A stretch of DNA of 64,000 nt, taken from contig NZ_JAJGSX010000040.1 in assembly GCF_021245725.1 (NCBI RefSeq), positions 1-64,000 on the forward strand, written 5' to 3'. This document shows positions 58,373 to 64,000 of this stretch, one piece after another. Both the position numbers and the translations under genes were made by a program. Numbering within the stretch: the stretch's first letter is position 1; every line of letters starts with the position of its first letter. Under the pieces are notes generated by a model. That model was given only the letters and a program-made list of their open reading frames with translations, made no database searches and was not told the DNA's origin. This DNA comes from Pseudonocardia sp. TRM90224. GTDB taxonomy: Bacteria; Actinomycetota; Actinomycetes; Mycobacteriales; Pseudonocardiaceae.

Positions 58373-59323
58373 TCAGATGTCGATGGGCTCGAGCTGGTCG
58401 AGCAGTTCCGTGCGCCGGGACTCGAACTGCTCGGGCAGCTGGAAGGCGCTGCCGAGTTCCTTGGGGGACTCGTCGCAGGTCCAACCGCCTTCGGGGTGGG
58501 TCACCGCGAGCTCGAACAGCGCGCCGCCCGGGCTGCGCACGTAGACGGACTTGAAGTACTTGCGATCCTTGAGCTCGGAGATGTCGGTGTACCCGGCCCC
58601 CTCGATGGCGAACTTCAGCTCGTCCTGGTTCTGGAGCGTCTCGGCGTTCCACGCGAAGTGATGCACCGTGCCCTCGCCGTAGCGCCACGTCCCGGGGTCG
58701 TCGGTGCGGTTGACGACGAGTTCGACGGCGCCACCCCGATCGGCCGCCCCGACCTGCAGCGCGACGCGGTCACCCTCCTCGATGAGGTCCTTCGCGAACA
58801 TGTGCGCCGACGTGAACTCGACCATGTTCTCGGGGTTCGCGACGTGCACCCCGATGCCGTGGACGCCGTGGATCGCGTGCTCCGACGGGACCCCGCCGCC
58901 CGTCCAGCCCGCGCGCGAGTCGCCGTCCACGCCGACGAGCGCGTATTCGATGCCGCACGGGTGCCGCAGCAGGAGCCGCCGCCTGCCGAGCACCTCGGCG
59001 TCGGTCACGTCGACGTGGCGCTCGGCCAGTCGCGCAGACCAGTAGTCGAGCGACCCGCTCGGCACTGCGAGCAGCACCTCGCGGGCCTGGTTGGTCCCGC
59101 GCCTGCCCATCAGCCCGGCCTGGCGGAACGGGAACGTCGTCACCACCGCGCTCGGGTCGCCGCCCGCATTGCTGTAGTAGAGGTGGTAGATCGGCGTCGA
59201 ACCGTCGAACAGGACCGTGCGCTTGATGAAGCGCAGGCCGAGCGTGCCGACGTGGAAGTCGACGTCCTCCTGTGCGGATCCCACGGACAACGTCACGTGG
59301 TGGCTGCCGTCGAGATGGGCCAT
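58373..59323 (-). CDS. VOC-family ring-cleaving dioxygenase
   Basis: A 316-residue protein with two vicinal-oxygen-chelate modules: GSHHVTLSVGSAQEDVDFHVGTLGLRFIKRTVLFDGS at the start and VHHFAWNAETLQNQDELKFAIEGAGY in the second. SVYVRSPGGALFELAVTHPEGGW provides the late Glu ligand. The pattern resembles MhqO/LinE-type hydroquinone or aromatic ring dioxygenases. GGAGGTTCCC precedes ATG 59323. Divergent from an AraC regulator, its likely activator. Confidence 0.85.
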   Translation of the reverse strand: MAHLDGSHHVTLSVGSAQEDVDFHVGTLGLRFIKRTVLFDGSTPIYHLYYSNAGGDPSAVVTTFPFRQAGLMGRRGTNQAREVLLAVPSGSLDYWSARLAERHVDVTDAEVLGRRRLLLRHPCGIEYALVGVDGDSRAGWTGGGVPSEHAIHGVHGIGVHVANPENMVEFTSAHMFAKDLIEEGDRVALQVGAADRGGAVELVVNRTDDPGTWRYGEGTVHHFAWNAETLQNQDELKFAIEGAGYTDISELKDRKYFKSVYVRSPGGALFELAVTHPEGGWTCDESPKELGSAFQLPEQFESRRTELLDQLEPIDI

Positions 59324-59515
59324 GGGAACCTCCGCTGGATCGCCGGACGGCCCCACGCTAGGACGAGCGCGCCGAGGTGTGGCATTGCCGGCGCTGCACG
59401 ACAACGATCCGGTCCGGCGGTGCGCTCCCTGACAATCCCGGGGGCGACCATCGAGACCTGGTGCCCGTGAGGAACGGCCGCGATGATGTCGGCAACGTCG
59501 TCACCGGAGACCGAC

Positions 59516-60475
59516 ATGCCCCTGCTCGTCGACACCAGCACCGTGCCTGCGCCCGACCGGTTCGACTACTGGGCCGGTGCGCACGACCGGGTCCTGCACC
59601 CGCTGCGCCTCGATCGCCCTGGCCGCGATCCCTTCACCGGTCGCATCCAGGCCCACCGCGTCGGGGCCGTCACCGTGTTCCGCATCGAGGGTGACGCGTC
59701 GGCGATCGAGCGGACCGCACGGCTCGTGGCGCAGCAGGATCCGGAGGAGCTGCAGGTCACGCACCTGGTGCGGGGCCGGTTCCGGATCGAGCAGGGCGGC
59801 CGCACCGCGTTCGTCGGCGCCGGTGATCTCGCCGGCTACGAGACGTCGCACCCGTACCGGGTCGAGTCGGCAGGGCCGTTCGAGCTGCTGCTGTTCACGC
59901 TCCCGCGGACGCTGCTCGGCGCCCGCGCCGACGCGATCTGCGCGCGGACCGCCAGCACCCTCGACGGCCGGTCGGGGACGGTCGCGATCGCCGGGTCGTT
60001 CCTGCGCAACCTCGCCGACCGCATAGAGGACGGCAGCCTCGACGCGAACGCGGCCGGGCTGGGTGACTGCGTCGCGGACATGGTGCGGATGGTGTTCAGC
60101 GCCGACCGCTCGTCCACGGCGAACATCGACCGGCCGGTCGATGCGCTCTTCACGCAGGTCACGGCCTACGTCGACGTGCACATCGCCGATCCGGCGCTCA
60201 CCCCGCGCAGCCTGGCGGCGGCGCACTTCGTCTCGCCGCGGCTGCTGCACCGCACGTTCGCGGAGCGGGGGCACACCGTCGCCGGCTGGATCCGCACCCG
60301 CCGGCTCGACACGGTCGCCCGCGACCTGTCCGACCCGGCGCTGGCAGCCCGCTCCATCCGGGCCGTCGCGGCGTCGCGCGGGTTCACCGACACGCCCCAC
60401 TTCAACCGGTTGTTCCGGCAGGTCCACGGCTGCACGCCCGGCGAGTACCGGGCGGGGCTCAGCGCACCGAGGTGA
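59516..60475 (+). CDS. AraC-family regulator
   Basis: A 319-residue regulator. The N-terminus (FDYWAGAHDRVLHPLRLD; FRIEQGGRTAFVGAGDLAGYETSHPYRV) is an AraC-binding-like sensory domain; the C-terminus has two helix-turn-helix units, LTPRSLAAAHFVSPRLLHRTFAERGHTVAGWIRTRRLDTVARDL and SIRAVAASRGFTDTPHFNRLFRQVHGCTPGEYR. It probably responds to an aromatic compound and activates the divergent dioxygenase. ATG 59516 has GGAG upstream; ATG 59483 would add 11 residues. Confidence 0.85.
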   Translation: MPLLVDTSTVPAPDRFDYWAGAHDRVLHPLRLDRPGRDPFTGRIQAHRVGAVTVFRIEGDASAIERTARLVAQQDPEELQVTHLVRGRFRIEQGGRTAFVGAGDLAGYETSHPYRVESAGPFELLLFTLPRTLLGARADAICARTASTLDGRSGTVAIAGSFLRNLADRIEDGSLDANAAGLGDCVADMVRMVFSADRSSTANIDRPVDALFTQVTAYVDVHIADPALTPRSLAAAHFVSPRLLHRTFAERGHTVAGWIRTRRLDTVARDLSDPALAARSIRAVAASRGFTDTPHFNRLFRQVHGCTPGEYRAGLSAPR

Positions 60476-61082
60476 GCAACTCCCGGGTAGCGGCGACCGC
60501 GTCGTCGTTGACGCGGTGCTCGCGATCGTCGTAAACCCGCCGATCGACCACCGCGCCACGATCGCGCAGGACGACCATCGTCTCGTCGACCCGATCGAGC
60601 GGGACCCATGCGTCGTGGCGGCTGCTCGCCAGTAGCACGGGGGTCCCCTCCAGCGAGCCGCCCGGCCCGGGCCGGTACCCGGGCGGCCCGAAGAATCCCC
60701 CGGTCAGCAGCGCGGCGCCGGCGAACCGGCGCGGCGCACGCAGGAGCAGCTCGGTCACCAGGCACGCCCCTTGGGAGAAGCCGACCAGCACTGTCCGGTC
60801 GAGGCCGAAACCCGTCGCTGCCACGGCCGCCTCGATGGCGGCCAACGCATGGTCGAGGGCGGGCTGGTTGCGCGCCTCCGGCTCGGTGAACCGGCCCGGG
60901 TACCAGGTACGGCCCGCCGCGCGGGGCAGCAGATAGGCCACGTCGTCGACCGCGACCCGGTCCAGCACCGCGAGCATGTACTCCGGGTCCTGGTCCCGAC
61001 CGTGCACCACGACAGCGGCCGCGCGTGCACTGCCGGCCGGAGCACCGGCTGCCGCGACCGGTTCGAGCAGGTGCGGATTCAT
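60459..61082 (-). CDS. Phospholipase/carboxylesterase-like hydrolase
   Basis: A 207-residue alpha/beta hydrolase. VVVHGRDQDPEYM supplies the oxyanion region, VLVGFSQGACLV the nucleophile GFSQG, and the late SSRHDAWVP and DREHRVNDDAV the Asp and His. It resembles cytoplasmic acyl-protein thioesterase/phospholipase types. ATG 61082 gives the usual N-terminus; ATG 61109 is possible, and any longer reading runs through tRNA-Gly. It overlaps the convergent AraC gene by 17 bp. Confidence 0.78.
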   Translation of the reverse strand: MNPHLLEPVAAAGAPAGSARAAAVVVHGRDQDPEYMLAVLDRVAVDDVAYLLPRAAGRTWYPGRFTEPEARNQPALDHALAAIEAAVAATGFGLDRTVLVGFSQGACLVTELLLRAPRRFAGAALLTGGFFGPPGYRPGPGGSLEGTPVLLASSRHDAWVPLDRVDETMVVLRDRGAVVDRRVYDDREHRVNDDAVAATRELLTSVR

Positions 61083-61184
61083 CACCGGCCCATCGTGTCC
61101 GACGGACATGACACCGCAAAGAGGCTGGTGCCGACCGACGACAACGGCGTTCACCGTCGGAGAGAAACTGCTGGTCAGAGCTGG

Positions 61185-61255
61185 AGCGGGCGACGGGAAT
61201 CGAACCCGCGTAGCCAGTTTGGAAGACTGGGGCTCTACCATTGAGCTACGCCCGC
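61185..61255 (-). tRNA. tRNA-Gly(TCC)
   Basis: A 71-nt cloverleaf on the minus strand: acceptor GCGGGCG pairs with CGCCCGC, D-arm AGCTCAATGGTAGAGC, anticodon loop CTTCCAA with anticodon TCC, and T-arm GCGGGTTCGATTCCCGT. CCA is not encoded. Confidence 0.95.
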
Positions 61256-61389
61256 GTGCCCGCGGGGCGGGCCCGCGAACCCCCTCAGCCTAGCGGATGC
61301 CGTCGTGACCGTTTCCGGCCACCACCGCCACCCCCGAAATCGGCGCGCCGCAGCGGCCGGACATACCGGACACTGGTCCGGGGGGATCG

Positions 61390-62076
61390 ATGGACATCAT
61401 CGTGGTCGACGACGTCAGCGTCCGGACCGTGGTGTTGACGCTGCGGCACCGCACGCTGCCGCTGACGTTCACCCTGTTCCCGATGATGCACGTCGGGGAG
61501 CCCGCGTTCTACGACGCGGTCGCGGAGCAGCTGCGCACCCACGACCTGATCGTCGCCGAGGGCGTCGGGTCGAGTGTGCCGACCGACCTCCTGACGTTGA
61601 CCTACCGCTTCGCCGGCGACAACCCGCGGCTGGGCCTGGTGGTCCAGCCCGGCCGGATGATCGACGTCGGGGTGCCGCTCGTACGGCCTGACATGACCGG
61701 TCCGGAGTTCGAGAAGCGGTGGCGGACGATCCGGCGCTGGGAGCGGGCGATGGTGTGGGCGCTCGCGCCGGTCGTTGGGCTGCACATGCGGCTGTTCGCG
61801 TCGCGGAAGTACCTGGCGAGCATGGCCGAGCTCGACGACGACGTCATCATGCTCCGCGACGAGCCCGACCTCGAGCTGCGACGTGTGATCGGCGACGAGC
61901 GCGACGCGCTGCTCACGCAGGCTCTCGCGGAGATCGTCGACACCCGCGGCCACGAACCGATCAAGGTGGCCGTCGTCTACGGCGCCGAACACGTGCACCC
62001 CGTCGTGACGTTCCTGTCCGCCCGCTACCGCTACGTCCCCCGCGCCGCCGAGTGGCTCACGATCTTCCACATCTGA
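61390..62076 (+). CDS. TraB/GumN-like protein
   Basis: A 228-residue soluble protein. GEPAFYDAVAEQLRTHDLIVAEGVGSSVPTDLLTLTYRF and the ending VAVVYGAEHVHPVVTFLSARYRYVP, with Glu and His-containing strands, resemble the TraB/PrgY/GumN family of putative metalloproteases. The family signature GxxH is partly visible as GAEHVHP. ATG 61390 follows GGGGGGATCG. Flanked by two tRNA genes. Confidence 0.65.
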   Translation: MDIIVVDDVSVRTVVLTLRHRTLPLTFTLFPMMHVGEPAFYDAVAEQLRTHDLIVAEGVGSSVPTDLLTLTYRFAGDNPRLGLVVQPGRMIDVGVPLVRPDMTGPEFEKRWRTIRRWERAMVWALAPVVGLHMRLFASRKYLASMAELDDDVIMLRDEPDLELRRVIGDERDALLTQALAEIVDTRGHEPIKVAVVYGAEHVHPVVTFLSARYRYVPRAAEWLTIFHI

Positions 62077-62120
62077 CCGCGCCGGAACCCGGTCGCGCGG
62101 TGCGCATACACTGCCGTCAA

Positions 62121-62197
62121 CGGGGTGTAGCGCAGCTTGGTAGCGCACTCGCTTTGGGAGCGAGGGGCCGTGGGTTCAAATCCCGCCACCCCGACCA
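62121..62197 (+). tRNA. tRNA-Pro(TGG)
   Basis: A 77-nt gene including CCA: acceptor CGGGGTG pairs with CACCCCG, D-arm AGCGCAGCTTGGTAGCGC, anticodon loop CTTTGGGAG with anticodon TGG, and T-arm GTGGGTTCAAATCCCGCC. CCA is encoded at 62195-62197. Confidence 0.95.
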
Positions 62198-62887
62198 GCA
62201 CGTTGTGGCGGCCCGTCGCGCCCCGGCAGGCGCACGGTGAGGGCGAGGGCGTTCGGAAGCGGGCCGGCGCCGTGCTCGCCCACGCGCTCGATGACGAATC
62301 CCGCGGCCAGCACAGCCATGAACAGGTCCGCCAACGGGACGTGCCGCATACCGACACGTCGCCGGATACCGTCCGGACGCCACCACGGTGCTTCACGGTG
62401 CCAGTCGGCGATCCGGTAGCCCGGGTGCACCGTTTGACCACCGTCGTCGCGGCCTTCCACACATGGGCCGTTGAAGCAGGGGTGGACGCCGTAGATCAAC
62501 AACGTCCCACCCGGACGTAAGACGCGGGCGGATTCAGCGACGACGGCCGCGAAGTCGTCCACGTCTGTCGAGATCCACATCGCGGTGACCAGGTCGAACG
62601 TTCCGTCGGCGAACGGGAGCTGCGCCGCGTCCCCTTGGATCAGCGGCCCGGCCCGCCGCTGCGCGATCCTGAGCTGGTCGATCGAGCGGTCGAGCCCGAC
62701 GACCTGCCGGCCCGTGCCGTCCAGCATCGCGACGTACTGCCCCGTCCCGCAGCACAGGTCGAGGCACAGGCCGGACCCGGGTCCGAGCAGCCCGGCGACC
62801 TCCTGGCGATGCCACGCGGCTCGTTTCGTTGGTCTGGTCGTACCACGTGGCGTGACCGTCGTACCGGGCTTCGTTCCGCGTTTCCAT
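62176..62887 (-). pseudogene. Frameshifted SAM-dependent methyltransferase
   Basis: The expected N-terminus METRNEARYDGHATWYDQTN (ATG 62887) is in one frame, and the rest from AAWHRQEVAGLLGPGSG, with the SAM motif LCLDLCCGTGQYVAMLDG and VLRPGGTLLIYG, is in another. The break is near 62811-62830. The gene's 3' end reads 22 bp into tRNA-Pro on the opposite strand. It was presumably a small class I methyltransferase; a translation using only the second frame (start about 62889) is possible but would have an atypical N-terminus. Confidence 0.65.
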
Positions 62888-62937
62888 AGCGACATCGTGT
62901 CGTCCCGACCCCGCCGCCACGTCACGCCAACGCTGGT

Positions 62938-63045
62938 GTGTGCGTCGTTTGCTTGCGACCTCGTCTTCGGTGGCTCGACGTGCTGCTGGTCAAGGTCGTC
63001 TCGATCAGCGGCAAGGACGTGAAGCTCGAGACGCGGCCGGCCTGA
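62938..63045 (+). other. Possible C-terminal gene remnant
   Basis: GTG 62938 to TGA 63043-63045 gives 35 residues ending VLLVKVVSISGKDVKLETRPA, which has protein-like composition and no ribosome site. It may be the tail of a deleted gene or chance. It ends 41 bp before ctaA. Confidence 0.25.
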
Positions 63046-63086
63046 CCCTGCGGCGTCGACGGCACGCCCGTTCCTACTATGGGTGC

Positions 63087-64000
63087 GTGAGCCTCAGAAC
63101 CCGCGACGATGCCGCCGCGCCCATCCACGGGCACCGTCTGGCGGTGTGGACGGCCGTCGCCGGGCTGGTCGCGAACATCGTGATCGTCCTGACCGGGTCG
63201 TTGGTGCGCCTGACCGGTTCCGGCCTGGGCTGCCCGGAGTGGCCGCGGTGCACCACCGACTCGTTCGTCACGACCCCCGAGATGGGGATCCACGGCCTGA
63301 TCGAGTTCAGCAACCGGGCCATGGGGATCATCGTCGGCTTCATCACCCTCGCGCTGCTCTACGCCGCCGTCCGGCACGGCCGGCGCACCCGCCTGACCGT
63401 CGGGCTGGCGGTCGGCGCGCTCGTCGGTGTGCTGGCGCAGGGGTTCATCGGCGGGCTGAGCGTCACGCAGGAGCTCGCCCCCGAGATCGTCGCGGTGCAC
63501 TTCCTGGTCAGCATGGTGATCGTCGCCGCCGTCACGGTCCTGGTCGACGTGCTGCGCAGGCCGGACGCCCGCACCGGGCAACCGACGCACCGCGAGATCG
63601 GCTGGCTCGTCACGGCGCTGCCGGTGCTGCTGGTGATCGTGCTCGTGCTGGGCACCGTCGTCACCGGCAGCGGGCCGCACGCCGGCGACGAGAACGCCCG
63701 CCGGTTCGGCCTCGACCCGGCCACGATGAGCCAGGCGCACGCCGACTCCGTGCTGGTCTTCATGGGCGTCCAGCTCGCCGTGCTGGTGGCGCTGCGGATC
63801 ACGCTGGCCCCGGCGCACCAGCGCCGCGCCGCCGGGCTCCTGCTCGTGGCGTCGCTGGTCCAGGGCCTGATCGGGTTCGCGCAGTATGCGGGCGGCCTAC
63901 CCGTCCCGCTGGTCGCCACGCACGTCCTGGGGGCGGCCATCGTCACCGCCGCGACGACGAACCTCGTGCTCGCGATGCGGCGAACCGTCACCGTGGGGGT
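63087..64000 (+). CDS. ctaA: Heme A synthase (COX15/CtaA), partial
   Basis: Open to the right edge of the window, so the 3' end is missing; 304 codons are present. VSLRTRDDAAAPIHGHRL, then the first transmembrane segment and RLTGSGLGCPEWPRCTTDSF with the CxxWxxC cysteine pair typical of actinobacterial and Bacillus CtaA, HGLIEFSNRAMG and VHFLVSMVIVAAVTVLVDVL with conserved heme-ligand histidines, and SQAHADSVLVFMGVQ and THVLGAAIVT in the second half. It converts heme O to heme A in the membrane for cytochrome aa3 oxidase. GTG 63087 is the start. Confidence 0.9.
   Translation, partial: MSLRTRDDAAAPIHGHRLAVWTAVAGLVANIVIVLTGSLVRLTGSGLGCPEWPRCTTDSFVTTPEMGIHGLIEFSNRAMGIIVGFITLALLYAAVRHGRRTRLTVGLAVGALVGVLAQGFIGGLSVTQELAPEIVAVHFLVSMVIVAAVTVLVDVLRRPDARTGQPTHREIGWLVTALPVLLVIVLVLGTVVTGSGPHAGDENARRFGLDPATMSQAHADSVLVFMGVQLAVLVALRITLAPAHQRRAAGLLLVASLVQGLIGFAQYAGGLPVPLVATHVLGAAIVTAATTNLVLAMRRTVTVG

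Noticed and set aside
61083..61241. N-terminal extension of the esterase-like gene.
   Set aside because: The added residues are a translation of tRNA-Gly.

Overview
The window reads as a chromosomal segment of a high-GC actinobacterium, most likely a Pseudonocardia-type member of the Pseudonocardiaceae. The support is indirect: strongly GC-biased third positions, frequent GTG/TTG starts, F420/deazaflavin-type oxidoreductases, a mycofactocin-type SDR, a BlaC-like class A beta-lactamase, leaderless or GGAGG-led genes, and a heme A synthase at the right edge. No phage or transposase gene was seen. Several families of palindromic or tandem intergenic repeats are scattered between genes.

Layout. 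1-10.0 kb: epoxide hydrolase, Ddn-type nitroreductase, ATP-grasp ligase, four-EF-hand protein, secreted S1 protease, two MFS transporters, a kinase-like phosphotransferase and a ketopantoate-reductase-like enzyme. 10.0-15.6 kb: a block bounded by two oppositely oriented arrays of a 22-bp tandem repeat; it holds a divergent GntR regulator/small-protein operon, a YCII protein, a DHA2 efflux pump behind a leader hairpin, an APH(6)-like phosphotransferase and a PPOX protein. 15.6-18.6 kb: class A beta-lactamase, DUF4259-like protein, a conserved hypothetical and a squalene-cyclase-like repeat protein.

18.7-21.6 kb: a compact lasso-peptide cluster (precursor, asparagine-synthetase-like cyclase, PqqD-like recognition protein, transglutaminase-like leader protease). 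The predicted 18-residue core has Gly1, Glu8 for an eight-residue macrolactam, and cysteines at positions 3 and 18. That arrangement is expected only for the rare class III lasso peptides with one ring-to-tail disulfide. The precursor gene has not been found by a standard ORF length cut-off because it is only 51 codons.

21.8-27.0 kb: CbrC-like protein, mycofactocin-type SDR, an oxalate/formate-antiporter-type MFS gene broken by a 7-bp tandem duplication, a SnoaL-like/TetR divergent pair and a PAP2 phosphatase.

27.0-52.2 kb: a large surface-polysaccharide locus. Dehydratase, aminotransferase and a PglC-like phosphosugar transferase would start a lipid-linked amino sugar. Three GT4 and one GT2 transferases, a Wzx flippase, a Wzy polymerase and a Wzz/BY-kinase would build and export the chain. 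Embedded in the initiating operon is an acyl-activation and reduction module (ACP, FabG-like SDR, AMP ligase, LuxE-like synthetase, LuxC-like reductase, AcpS), followed by three GNAT/FemAB-like acyltransferases, an epimerase and a deacetylase. This suggests a polymer carrying an ACP-derived acyl or aldehyde-derived group. There is no luciferase.

52.2-64.0 kb: housekeeping and accessory genes: PPOX, RibD-like reductase, thioredoxin-reductase-like flavoprotein divergent from an XRE-cupin regulator, a frameshifted PASTA gene, a GT1 glycosyltransferase, a ring-cleaving VOC dioxygenase divergent from an AraC regulator, tRNA-Gly(TCC), a TraB-like protein, tRNA-Pro(TGG), a frameshifted methyltransferase and a partial ctaA.
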